A stretch of DNA of 13,916 nucleotides, taken from positions 1 through 13,916 of the forward strand of contig CARDPF010000052.1 of NCBI GenBank assembly GCA_948960675.1, in the 5' to 3' direction. Position numbers and translations under genes: made by a program. Positions 7,642 to 13,916 of the stretch are shown piece after piece. The stretch is from an uncultured Eisenbergiella sp. GTDB taxonomy: Bacteria; Bacillota; Clostridia; Lachnospirales; Lachnospiraceae. Every line of letters begins with the position of its first letter. Position 1 is the stretch's first letter. A model generated the notes under the pieces. It saw only the letters and a list, made by a program, of their open reading frames with translations, ran no database searches and was not told the DNA's origin.

Positions 7642-9282
7642 ATGTATAAATTGTTGATCGTTGACGATGAAAAGCATATTGCGGATGGGCTCTACCGTAC
7701 TTTTTCCTCCGTTTCCGATATTTCCCTGGAAGTCTACCGCACCTACTCCGCCGGGGATGCCCTGCATCTTTTTACCCGCTATCGCATGGATATCCTAATC
7801 ACGGACATTGACATGCCTGTTACCAGCGGACTGGATTTAATATCCGAAATCAAAAAAAGATGGCCCGACTGCAGAACCATCATTCTTTCCGGCTACAGCG
7901 AGTTTGACTACGCCCAAACCGCCCTGGCCTATCACTGTGATTTTAACATTTTGAAAAGTCAGGGTGACGAACCCTTGATTGACGCCGTATCCGAATGCAT
8001 TCTGCGCCTGGAACGGGATTCCCGTGAAAAAAACTGGACAAAGCAGCTGGAGAACGAACTGCAAAGGGTCCGTCCCATGCTGCAGCAGACATTTTTGAAC
8101 AATTTACTCAACTCCCCTGCCGTGTCCGATTCCGAAATCTCCCGCTGCATGGAGGATGCCCGAAGGCTTAGCTTATCCCTTTACGAAGAAAAGCCCTTTT
8201 TTCTGGTTGGCTGCCGGTTAGACCGTCCCCCCTTGGCAAAAAGCCCCATCGGGCTGCCTTCTTCCCTGATAGAAATACATGTTATTTTCCAGAACTGCCT
8301 GACCCAGCGGGCCATATGCACCCCGGTTTTTTCAGATGATCCCCAATACCTGCTTTGGCTGATCCAGTCTGCAACGGATGAGCCCGCCGATTCCTTTTGC
8401 GCTTTCATAAACGGTTCTGCGGAAAATTTTCATTATTGCATGCGAAACAGGGAGATTTCCCTTTCCCTGCTGCTGGAACCGACGCCTTTTTCCTTTGGGC
8501 AGTTCCCTGCCTTCGGACGCAAGATGCTGTTCCTGCTAAAATACAGGATGGGAAAAAATGAGGAAATGGTACTCAGCAATACCGACTTTTATGCCGTTAC
8601 GGCTGCCGCTTCCGACTATGAACAGCTGTTACAAAAGCTGCAGCAGCTGGAATTTTATCTGGTGCGGGAAAACGCGGACAGCTTCCTTGGCCTGCTCGAA
8701 AGCCTTCTGGAACCGTCGGCGTCCTACAGCAGGGAGCAGCTGGCCTTCCTCTTGAACAACCTTAAGACTCTTTTTCTGAATACGATATATAAGACCGGAA
8801 GGCAAAACGACTTCCTTGAAAATTTTCAGAGCATGTCCGTTTTCTATGAGCCCTGTGAAAAGAGCGGGGCCTCCCTATCGGAAACCTTATACCGCGTCGG
8901 ATGCTGGCTCATGGAAACGCAGGACGAGGAACGGACCCGCCGTTATAACAGAACCCTGCAGACCATTCATGCCTATATACGGGAGCACCTCCATGAGGAA
9001 ATTACCCTGACATCACTGGCGGAACAGGTATATTTAAATCCCGTATACCTTTCCCATATCTATAAACAGCTTACCGGGCAGAAGCTGGGAACCTATATCA
9101 CCTGCCAGAGAATTGAACGGGCAAAGGAACTGCTGGCCGAACCGGAACTGAAAATCAATGAGATCGGATTCCGGGTAGGCTATGAATCCTCCCCCCATTT
9201 TTCCCGCACCTTTAAAAAACTGGTGGGCATCACCCCCGCAGAATACCGCAGGAAATTCTTTGTTTCCGGCCTGCAGGAATAA
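7642..9282 (+). CDS. YesN-type response regulator with AraC-family DNA-binding domain
   Basis: This is a 546-aa regulator. The receiver domain (about 1-125) shows D8-D9, the phosphoacceptor D55 in TDIDMP, the conserved Ser83 (ILSGYSEF) and Lys105. The usual Pro after the Lys is Ser106 (ILKSQGDE). A long middle region of about 300 residues has no motif I recognise. It contains coiled-coil-prone segments rich in Leu and Gln (EQLLQKLQQLEFYL). The C-terminal ~100 residues form two AraC helix-turn-helix units: LTSLAEQVYLNPVYLSHIYKQ and INEIGFRVGYESSPHFSRTFK, ending GITPAEYRRK. Phosphorylated dimers of this family activate nearby transport and glycan-use operons, so the divergent transporter is the natural target. 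The ATG at 7642 follows AAAGGAG by 6 bases. Open frame further upstream is inside the kinase gene and has no role. Confidence 0.95.
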   Translation: MYKLLIVDDEKHIADGLYRTFSSVSDISLEVYRTYSAGDALHLFTRYRMDILITDIDMPVTSGLDLISEIKKRWPDCRTIILSGYSEFDYAQTALAYHCDFNILKSQGDEPLIDAVSECILRLERDSREKNWTKQLENELQRVRPMLQQTFLNNLLNSPAVSDSEISRCMEDARRLSLSLYEEKPFFLVGCRLDRPPLAKSPIGLPSSLIEIHVIFQNCLTQRAICTPVFSDDPQYLLWLIQSATDEPADSFCAFINGSAENFHYCMRNREISLSLLLEPTPFSFGQFPAFGRKMLFLLKYRMGKNEEMVLSNTDFYAVTAAASDYEQLLQKLQQLEFYLVRENADSFLGLLESLLEPSASYSREQLAFLLNNLKTLFLNTIYKTGRQNDFLENFQSMSVFYEPCEKSGASLSETLYRVGCWLMETQDEERTRRYNRTLQTIHAYIREHLHEEITLTSLAEQVYLNPVYLSHIYKQLTGQKLGTYITCQRIERAKELLAEPELKINEIGFRVGYESSPHFSRTFKKLVGITPAEYRRKFFVSGLQE

Positions 9283-9321
9283 GGGAAGAACCAACCATCC
9301 TTTTACTAGTACAGTTTAGAT

Positions 9322-9381
9322 GCGCCTGCCCGGTAAGAGGGCTGCCCTGCCGCCAAATTCCCATCCCCAACCCGCAGGCGC
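9322..9381. repeat. Inverted repeat between convergent genes
   Basis: GCGCCTGC (9322-9329) and GCAGGCGC (9374-9381) are perfectly complementary and enclose 44 bases. They lie in the 118-base gap between the ends of the regulator and the Rpn-like gene. There is no T run on either side, so a function as an intrinsic terminator for the two convergent genes is only possible, not shown. Confidence 0.3.
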
Positions 9382-9400
9382 GCCGCCCAAAGCCCACAAG

Positions 9401-10138
9401 TTAACCGATGCCGTATTCCTGATACAGCCGCCTGCGCGCCTGTAAATCCGTCGCCGCTTTGCGCGCATCCGCAGTGCGTCCCTCCCCTATCAGGCGGTCT
9501 ATCAGCATTCCCAGACGGATTTCCCCTTCTTTTCTTCCCTCTTTTCTTCCTTTTTCCTGTTCCTCTTTTGCCCAGTCGTCAAAAGCTTTACACATATTGA
9601 ACCCCTCCTTTTTCTGCGGGCAACAGCCCGATTTCTTCTTTTCCAGTGCGTCAAGCTTTAGTATTGCACAGATTACATCATACGTTTCCTCGTCCATCTT
9701 CCTGAAACGTTCCCTGTTTTTTGTATAGTATTTCTGCATTTCCTGTTTGCTGTCCCGGCGTTTGAACATTCCAACCAGTTCCCTGAGCCCGGTTTTAAAG
9801 TTTCCCTCCTCCAATTGTGCAAGATTGAGCACCCGGATCCTGTAATCTGCCAGCATCCTGCTCAATACATCGTCCATTCCGGATGTATCTAAAATTTCCT
9901 GCAGGCCGGTGGCGGCTTTCCATTCCCCTTTCCCATGGAAAACCACAAGCGTTACGGTTGGAACCAGACGGTCCGTGCCCTTAATGCCGCAAAGGTATTC
10001 CTTTCCGGGCTCCAGTCCCCCGTTTCTTTGGTAATAGCGCTTCAGGTGACGCAGCTGTCTTTCCAAATCCTCCACATCATACTCCAGGCACCGCAGCGGC
10101 ATGTACGGGTTTTCTTCATCCTGGTTTTCCAGCGCCAC
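9401..10138 (-). pseudogene. Rpn/YhgA-like PD-(D/E)XK nuclease family protein, N-terminally truncated
   Basis: The 245-aa frame from GTG 10138 resembles the C-terminal two thirds of the Rpn (recombination-promoting nuclease)/YhgA-like 'transposase' family. It begins at ALENQ, which in full-length relatives (about 300-340 aa) is the ExQ end of the nuclease core. It continues MPLRCLEYD, a YYQRNG helix, EYLCGIK, RLVPTVTLVVFHG and a C-terminal charged tail with the GRKEGRKEGE repeat that is typical of the family. The first ~100 residues, including the catalytic Asp, are absent. The frame is closed by a TGA shortly upstream, and I see no remnant of the missing part in the 260 bases before the gene. 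An AAAGGGGG site (10149-10156) lies 10 bases before the GTG, so the fragment may still be translated. Whether it is dead or a retained domain cannot be decided here; nuclease activity is unlikely. Confidence 0.7.
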
Positions 10139-10140
10139 AA

Positions 10141-10233
10141 TTACACATCCCCCTTTGATTTTTCATCTGTTTGGAAATAGCAGGCAAACATGCCCACGAA
10201 AACAAGAACAAAGACGCCGGCCTTAGTAACCAT
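10141..10233 (-). CDS. Possible 30-aa single-helix membrane peptide
   Basis: An ATG at 10231-10233 opens a 30-codon frame ending at TAA 10141-10143, two bases before the GTG of the Rpn-like fragment. It begins MVTKAGVFVLVFVGMFACYF and ends with a charged tail (QTDEKSKGDV). This is the layout of a small one-helix membrane protein: Lys at position 4, about 15 hydrophobic residues, then a polar tail. There is no clear ribosome binding site, so expression is uncertain. If it is translated, its stop would couple it to the downstream frame. No family is recognised. Confidence 0.25.
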   Translation of the reverse strand: MVTKAGVFVLVFVGMFACYFQTDEKSKGDV

Positions 10234-10304
10234 ACTGTTGGCCGCATAAGATTTCCAATAATTCAGATTCCGTCCGGATTGTCTCTCAATCCGCTTCTGT
10301 ATTT

Positions 10305-10333
10305 AGTATACCCTCCTTTATCGAAAACAGCAA
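10305..10333 (-). promoter_or_regulatory. Possible promoter upstream of the small peptide and Rpn-like fragment
   Basis: On the minus strand TTGCTG (10328-10333), 17 bases and TATACT (10305-10310) make a moderate promoter. A ribosome-binding-like AAAGGAGGG overlaps the end of the spacer but has no start codon after it. It may be a relic of the original start of the truncated gene. The rest of the 264-base gap (10139-10402) holds only the small frame at 10141-10233. Confidence 0.35.
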
Positions 10334-10402
10334 GTAAAAACTTACATTTGTCCATGGTAAACACATGATCTGAGTTACCATTCACTTTGCAAAAACCGCC
10401 CG

Positions 10403-10963
10403 TCACCCCATTTCCTGCAAATGCAGGGCGCGCTCCACCATTTCCAGTTCCTCCCTGTAAATGCAATGGGGAATCAGGTTGCGGGACACCTTGTCTACAC
10501 AATCGTCAAACCCAAACCACCTCACCTCAAAGACTTCCTCCTCCTGCAGCACAAATTCCCCCTCCTCCCTGTCCAGCCAGAGCGCATAAATATTGCTTAC
10601 CTGTCTGTCATGAAACGGCCTGCCATGAAATTCCTGGTCAAAGGAAAGCTTTCTCTGCCCACAGTAGATCAGCTGTGCGGCACTTACCCTGATTCCCAGT
10701 TCCTCCCACAGTTCCCGTATGGCGGACGGGATAAAATCCACCCCTGCAGGAATATGGCCCGCGCTGGAAATGTCATAGCAGCCGGGATAAGAATCCTTAT
10801 TACCGCTTCTTTTCTGCAGTAAAATTTCCACCCGGCCTCCCCTTTTGCGCACAATCCACACATGGGCGGTTCTGTGCAGGATTCCCTGTGCGTGCGCCGT
10901 TTCCCTGTCCACAACCTCCCCGGTGGGGGTTCCCTTTTCATCCACAACATCAATCCATTCCAT
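10403..10963 (-). CDS. Nudix hydrolase, Idi/YfcD-like
   Basis: This is a 186-aa soluble enzyme. The Nudix box is at residues 69-91: G69 HIPAG V75 ... R83-E84-L-W-E87-E88-L-G-I91. The essential REuxEE metal-binding core is intact, but the first Glu of the G-x5-E pattern is Val75. The N-terminal part (WIDVVDEKGTPTGEVVDRE, H30-RTAHVWI) and the YPGCYDISSAGH segment are typical of the group near isopentenyl-diphosphate isomerase and YfcD. These groups hydrolyse or isomerise nucleoside or isoprenoid diphosphates. The exact substrate cannot be told. The start is placed at the ATG of 10961-10963 because GGAGG (10969-10973) lies 5 bases upstream. An in-frame GTG at 10987 would add 8 residues without such a site. 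It follows the cardiolipin synthase by 103 bases on the same strand. Confidence 0.9.
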   Translation of the reverse strand: MEWIDVVDEKGTPTGEVVDRETAHAQGILHRTAHVWIVRKRGGRVEILLQKRSGNKDSYPGCYDISSAGHIPAGVDFIPSAIRELWEELGIRVSAAQLIYCGQRKLSFDQEFHGRPFHDRQVSNIYALWLDREEGEFVLQEEEVFEVRWFGFDDCVDKVSRNLIPHCIYREELEMVERALHLQEMG

Positions 10964-11066
10964 CTTTGCCTCCATGTACGCCCACACACCGGACTTTGGT
11001 TGAACCCCTGCCCGGCGGCGGCAAACCGTAACCGTTTTGTATCGAATAGTAACGTTTTTTCCTTTC

Positions 11067-12608
11067 TCATAAAAGCGGCGCGAACAGCCGCAGGATACAC
11101 TGTCCCAGCCGCAGCGCCCTGGATCTGGCGCTTTTATATTGGTCCGTCACCTCACGGCACAGGGGAAAGGTCTGTAAAAAATCCTCCTTAATATCCCCCA
11201 CCGCGCTGCAGTCGTACAAAAAAACACCGTTCTCAAAATGGAAATACAGGCTTCTGTAGTCTAAGTTGATCGTCCCCACGGTCGCGGTCTCATCATCGCA
11301 CACACACTGCTTTGCATGAATAAATCCCGGCGTATATTCATAAATGCGCACACCGTTTTTGGCCAGTCCCGCATAATAGGAACGGGTCAGCTGAAAAATC
11401 AGCTTTTTATCCGGAATTCCCGGCGTGATAATGCGCACATCCACGCCCCTTTTGACCGCCTGTCCCAGTTCCCGGTTCATCTCGTCGCTGATAATCAGAT
11501 ACGGGGTTGTGAAATACACATACCGCTTGGCATTTTTCACAATATTCATGTATACGTTCTCCCCCACCGGCTCCCCGTCCAGCGGACTGTCCCCATAGGG
11601 CGCTACAAAACCGCCATGCAGCGCCTGATAACCGGTCTTTGGCAAATACTTTGCATAATCGGTATCGGTCTGCTTTATGACATTCCACATTTCCAAAAAC
11701 ATGCAGGTCAGGCTGCGCACCGCATCCCCGCAAAGCCGCACGCCGCTGTCCTTCCACTGTCCGTAAGGGTGGGTGATATTGAAGTACTCGTCCGCAAGAT
11801 TATACCCGCCGGTAAAAGCGACCCTTCCGTCCACCACCGTGATCTTCCTGTGATCCCGGTTATTCATAAAGATATTCAGGAACGGAAGCAACGGATTGAA
11901 CACCCTGCACCGGATGTTTGCCTCCTCCATTCTTTTGATAAAATCCTTATTGATAAAGCCCACGCTCCCCACATCGTCATAAAGCACGCGGACATCTACC
12001 CCCTGCCTTGCCTTGTCCGCCAAAATTTCTTTCAATTCCCCAAACGACTGCGAGTCCTCTATCGCATGGTACTCCATAAAAATAAACGACTCCGCGCTGC
12101 CAAGCGCTTCCTTTTGCGCCTCCAGCCCTTCCACCGTATCCCCATAATAAATCACATCCGTATTTTGGTATATGGGATACCTGCCGTACCGGTGTAAATA
12201 GTATGCCTGGTTGGCAATTGCCGGATCCTTCTCCCTAAGCCGCCCGGCCACTTGCGCATCCTGCCCCAACTCCCTGTCCAAAACAGCGTCGATCTTTTCA
12301 AAACGCAGCTGCATCCCCTTCGTCACCCCGGAGTGCCCAAACATCAAATACAGGCTCAGCCCCAACACCGGAAGCGCCATGATCAGCATAATCCACGGCA
12401 GCTTAAAGGCGGCGTTCTCGGGCATCACGTAAATACGCAATACCGCAAGGAAGGCAATCGCTTCAAAAAGCAGGGAAATCAGCGTGGAATATCTGTTTAA
12501 CCGTACAAACAATGTCATAATCCAAATGACCTGTGCCAGAACCGACACTCCTACAAAGAACATACGCCCGATACTGTTTTTTACCGATGTTTTTTCTTCC
12601 GTCCGCAT
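11067..12608 (-). CDS. cls: Cardiolipin synthase (phospholipase D family)
   Basis: This 513-aa membrane enzyme joins two phosphatidylglycerol molecules to cardiolipin and glycerol. Two hydrophobic N-terminal segments (about residues 15-32 and 38-56) and a third near 70-88 form the membrane anchor. They match the PLDc_N region with LPWIMLIMALPVLGLSLYLMFG. Two HKD motifs of the phospholipase D fold follow: H253-R-K-ITVVD with the downstream GGYN, and H431-A-K-QCVCDD with GTINLDYRS. Both catalytic His/Lys pairs are intact and the length fits bacterial Cls (about 480-515 aa). The ATG at 12606-12608 is preceded by AAAGGGGAG at 5 bases. It lies 178 bases after the HExxH-protein gene on the same strand, and I see no convincing promoter between them, so cotranscription is possible. 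Confidence 0.96.
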   Translation of the reverse strand: MRTEEKTSVKNSIGRMFFVGVSVLAQVIWIMTLFVRLNRYSTLISLLFEAIAFLAVLRIYVMPENAAFKLPWIMLIMALPVLGLSLYLMFGHSGVTKGMQLRFEKIDAVLDRELGQDAQVAGRLREKDPAIANQAYYLHRYGRYPIYQNTDVIYYGDTVEGLEAQKEALGSAESFIFMEYHAIEDSQSFGELKEILADKARQGVDVRVLYDDVGSVGFINKDFIKRMEEANIRCRVFNPLLPFLNIFMNNRDHRKITVVDGRVAFTGGYNLADEYFNITHPYGQWKDSGVRLCGDAVRSLTCMFLEMWNVIKQTDTDYAKYLPKTGYQALHGGFVAPYGDSPLDGEPVGENVYMNIVKNAKRYVYFTTPYLIISDEMNRELGQAVKRGVDVRIITPGIPDKKLIFQLTRSYYAGLAKNGVRIYEYTPGFIHAKQCVCDDETATVGTINLDYRSLYFHFENGVFLYDCSAVGDIKEDFLQTFPLCREVTDQYKSARSRALRLGQCILRLFAPLL

Positions 12609-12633
12609 TTTTTCTCCCCTTTAAACCAAGACA

Positions 12634-12658
12634 GGCAGCCTATCCTGCGCAGGCTGCC
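12634..12658 (-). promoter_or_regulatory. Hairpin upstream of cls
   Basis: GGCAGCCT (12634-12641) and AGGCTGCC (12651-12658) form a perfect 8-bp GC-rich stem with a 9-base loop, ending about 25 bases before the cls start. No T run follows. It may be a weak terminator of the upstream gene or part of the cls leader. A 14-base perfect palindrome, ACAAGCCGGCTTGT (12753-12766), lies in the same 178-base gap just after the upstream stop codon. Confidence 0.4.
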
Positions 12659-12786
12659 CAATCCATCCTGTCCGGCATTTGCGGACAATGTTTTCTTATC
12701 GCCATACCCTTACCCAAAGCTGCCGCAGCCGCCAAGGCAAGCCTAAACTGCTACAAGCCGGCTTGTTCCCGTCCTTGAAAAGCCAG

Positions 12787-13509
12787 CTACGCAATCGCAA
12801 AAAACGACCTGCGCCGCTGCTCCCCGGTCTCCTGTACAGGCTGGGATTTCGCCGCGGTCACTGTCCTCGTCGTTCCCCCGGAAACATACGCATCCCCGCA
12901 TTCCGGGCAGATACTCGTGTGCAGGGTTACGCTCTGGCTCACCACCCTGCGATCCTCCCGCACGGCTTTCGCCTGCTCACGGACAACATGTTCCATCTCA
13001 TGCCCCCGCACGGTAGCCGCCGCCTGCTCCGGCGCGATATGCGCGGCTGTCTTAAAGGAAACGCCCGGATCGTCGGAACCGTCCTGGTATTTTCTGCGCG
13101 CACAGGTCTGGCACTCTTCTTCCTTCCCCATCTCCCGCACATCCTGCGCCTTGCTGCCCTGTCCGTCCTGTACAATCTGCTGCTTGGCATCGTCATATGG
13201 ACGCATCCGCATACGAACCGCCATCTCGGCCGGATCCGCCCCCTTACGCACATAGGGAATCACTTCGCTTGCAGCGTCGCCGTGAATCAACGGAACCGGT
13301 CGGACCGCCTCCACCGGCACATCCGGATTGGAGCCGCGCGCCGCTGCCACGCTGCCTGTTGTGCCCACAGACTGCGCCTGCTTAGGGCTCCCTGCCGCCT
13401 GTGCCTGCTGCGTCCGCTCCTGCCCTTCCTGCCCCTGCTGCCTGCGCACCGGCACATTGTACGAATAATCGCTAAAATATGGGATTGCCCCCATAACGCC
13501 ACCCAACAT
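12787..13509 (-). CDS. Putative HExxH metalloprotease with two CxxC pairs, SprA-related-like
   Basis: This is a 240-aa protein without signal peptide or clear membrane helix. The order is: a short hydrophobic/aromatic N-terminus (GAIPYFSDYSY); a Gln/Ala-rich low-complexity linker (about residues 22-50); a middle part with basic-acidic stretches; C133-Q-T-C136 followed by RRKYQDGSDDPGVSFK; H170-E-M-E-H174, a zincin-type HExxH; C201-P-E-C204 then GDAYVSGGTTRT; and a polar tail. The HExxH after an Ala-rich 'V-R-G-H-E' helix, followed by a V-S-G-G stretch, recalls the SprA-related putative metalloprotease domain of Proteobacteria, here with an added four-Cys zinc-ribbon-like pair. That relation is my inference. 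The ATG at 13507-13509 is chosen since GGAGG (13518-13522) lies 8 bases upstream; a TTG five codons earlier is inside that site. It is preceded by a long structured leader. Function is unknown. Confidence 0.8.
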   Translation of the reverse strand: MLGGVMGAIPYFSDYSYNVPVRRQQGQEGQERTQQAQAAGSPKQAQSVGTTGSVAAARGSNPDVPVEAVRPVPLIHGDAASEVIPYVRKGADPAEMAVRMRMRPYDDAKQQIVQDGQGSKAQDVREMGKEEECQTCARRKYQDGSDDPGVSFKTAAHIAPEQAAATVRGHEMEHVVREQAKAVREDRRVVSQSVTLHTSICPECGDAYVSGGTTRTVTAAKSQPVQETGEQRRRSFFAIA

Positions 13510-13544
13510 AATCACTGCCTCCAATTACTTTGAAAGTTCCAAAA

Positions 13545-13692
13545 CCTGCAAGCAGGACTGCGCACTTGCTGCGCAGTCCGTACACGCACCATGCGGCAGG
13601 GCCGCATGTGTGCATGCCCTTCATAGGAAACCCCCTTTCCTATATGGTGACGCCGCCAAAAAGCGGCATGGGGGTTTACTTTGTATTCCTTG
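13545..13692 (-). ncRNA. Highly structured 5' leader RNA of the HExxH-protein gene
   Basis: In minus-strand RNA, 5' to 3', I find AAACCCCC (13677-13670) and a stem GCCGC/GCGGC (13667-13663 with 13656-13652) around a U-rich loop. Next is AUAGGAAA/UUUCCUAU (13643-13636 with 13630-13623) whose loop is GGGGG. Then comes CAUGCGGC/GCCGCAUG (13608-13601 with 13597-13590), extended past a bulge. Last is a perfect 10-bp stem GGACUGCGCA/UGCGCAGUCC (13579-13570 with 13564-13555). Alternatives compete: CCCCC can pair with the GGGGG loop as a pseudoknot, or AAACCCCC with GGGGGUUU as a long stem. CAUGCC (13670-13665) can pair with GGCAUG (13618-13613). The last hairpin loop GCAAG can pair with CUUGC just downstream. 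It matches no riboswitch class I can name. It could instead be a dispersed structured repeat. Confidence 0.5.
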
Positions 13693-13699
13693 TTCTTCC

Positions 13700-13728
13700 A
13701 TTATAATCTCTTCCTGCCAAAAAAGCAA
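13700..13728 (-). promoter_or_regulatory. Promoter of the HExxH-protein gene
   Basis: On the minus strand a perfect -10 TATAAT (13700-13705) is preceded after 17 bases by TTGCTT (13723-13728). Transcription should start near 13693, giving a leader of about 183 bases before the ATG at 13509. Confidence 0.7.
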
Positions 13729-13797
13729 TGCAAAATCGCGTTTTGAATGCATCTGCGTTACGGTTGGTGTTACTATTCACGGCCAATGTCATTTCGT

Positions 13798-13916
13798 TTA
13801 GACATGGGCCCAGGCAGTGCGTCGGCAGGCGTGGCAGCGGCAGGACAGCCCCTTACAATGTGGGCAGTTCCTTACGCATGGTGGCATGCAAACGGTGGAA
13901 TTTCCCAAAACGCCGT
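13798..13916 (-). CDS. Possible C-terminal end of a Cys-rich protein, or a 29-aa Cys-rich peptide (partial)
   Basis: The minus frame is open from the right edge to TAA at 13798-13800 and encodes 38 residues. It includes C-V-R-N-C-P-H-C-K-G-L, S-C-R-C-H-A-C-R-R, and ends TAWAHV. The C-x2-C-x4-C-x-C-x2-C spacing suggests a small zinc-binding unit. An internal ATG would give 29 residues, but I see no ribosome binding site for it. The region is GC-rich and all three plus-strand frames are open too, so the call is weak. Confidence 0.25.
   Translation of the reverse strand, partial: GVLGNSTVCMPPCVRNCPHCKGLSCRCHACRRTAWAHV

Noticed and set aside
9283..9400. A classic intrinsic terminator between the convergent regulator and Rpn-like genes.
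   Set aside because: An inverted repeat exists, but its loop is long and no T run follows on either strand.
11316..12197. A 293-codon plus-strand frame opposite cls.
   Set aside because: It is a shadow of the cardiolipin synthase gene, which carries two intact HKD motifs.
12679..13533. A 284-codon plus-strand frame opposite the HExxH gene.
   Set aside because: It is Arg/His/Leu-rich, as expected for an antisense reading of a GC-rich gene, and it has no start signal. The minus frame has a good ribosome binding site and ordered motifs.
13621..13701. A 26-codon minus-strand frame (starts MEEQG, ends KGGFL) that could be a leader peptide.
   Set aside because: Its ATG is part of the TATAAT promoter element, upstream of the expected transcript start, and it has no ribosome binding site.

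Overview
The window looks like a chromosomal segment of a gut-type Clostridia, most likely Lachnospiraceae (Bacillota). This is an inference. It rests on strong AGGAGG-type ribosome binding sites, sigma-A promoters of the TTGACA-17-TATAAT type, and a CUT1 (LplA/LplB/LplC-type) sugar transporter next to a YesM/YesN two-component pair. The Rpn-type protein with a C-terminal EGRKEG repeat also fits that group. No rRNA, tRNA, CRISPR array, integrase or intact insertion sequence was found.

Left part (1-1140). The 5' portion of sbcD, encoding the nuclease subunit of the SbcCD exonuclease, runs off the left edge on the minus strand. It has its own promoter, TTGACA-17-TATACT, whose transcript should begin with a stem-loop. 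Just upstream is a 31-bp palindromic element flanked exactly by 8-bp direct repeats, and the second repeat contains the stop codon of the next gene.

Middle left (1141-5654, all minus). This is a four-gene transport operon: a PhnP-like metallo-beta-lactamase-fold phosphodiesterase, a lipoprotein solute-binding protein, and two permeases. No ATPase is encoded, which is common for CUT1 systems that share an MsmX-type ATPase. A good promoter lies at 5705-5734.

Middle (5939-9282, plus). Divergently transcribed are a YesM-type sensor kinase and a YesN-type AraC-family response regulator, 17 bases apart and behind an extended -10 promoter. The simplest reading is that this pair senses an extracellular glycan or related ligand and controls the divergent transporter operon. 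The phosphodiesterase suggests that the imported ligand may carry a phosphodiester or cyclic phosphate.

Right part (9401-13509, all minus). In transcription order (right to left) the genes are a 240-aa protein with an HExxH motif between two CxxC pairs (SprA-like putative metalloprotease), a cardiolipin synthase, a Nudix hydrolase, and a 5'-truncated Rpn/YhgA-like nuclease-family protein. The HExxH gene is preceded by a promoter and an unusually structured leader of about 180 bases with several mutually exclusive pairings, which is the most system-like regulatory signal in the window. The far right edge may hold the end of a Cys-rich reading frame on the minus strand.
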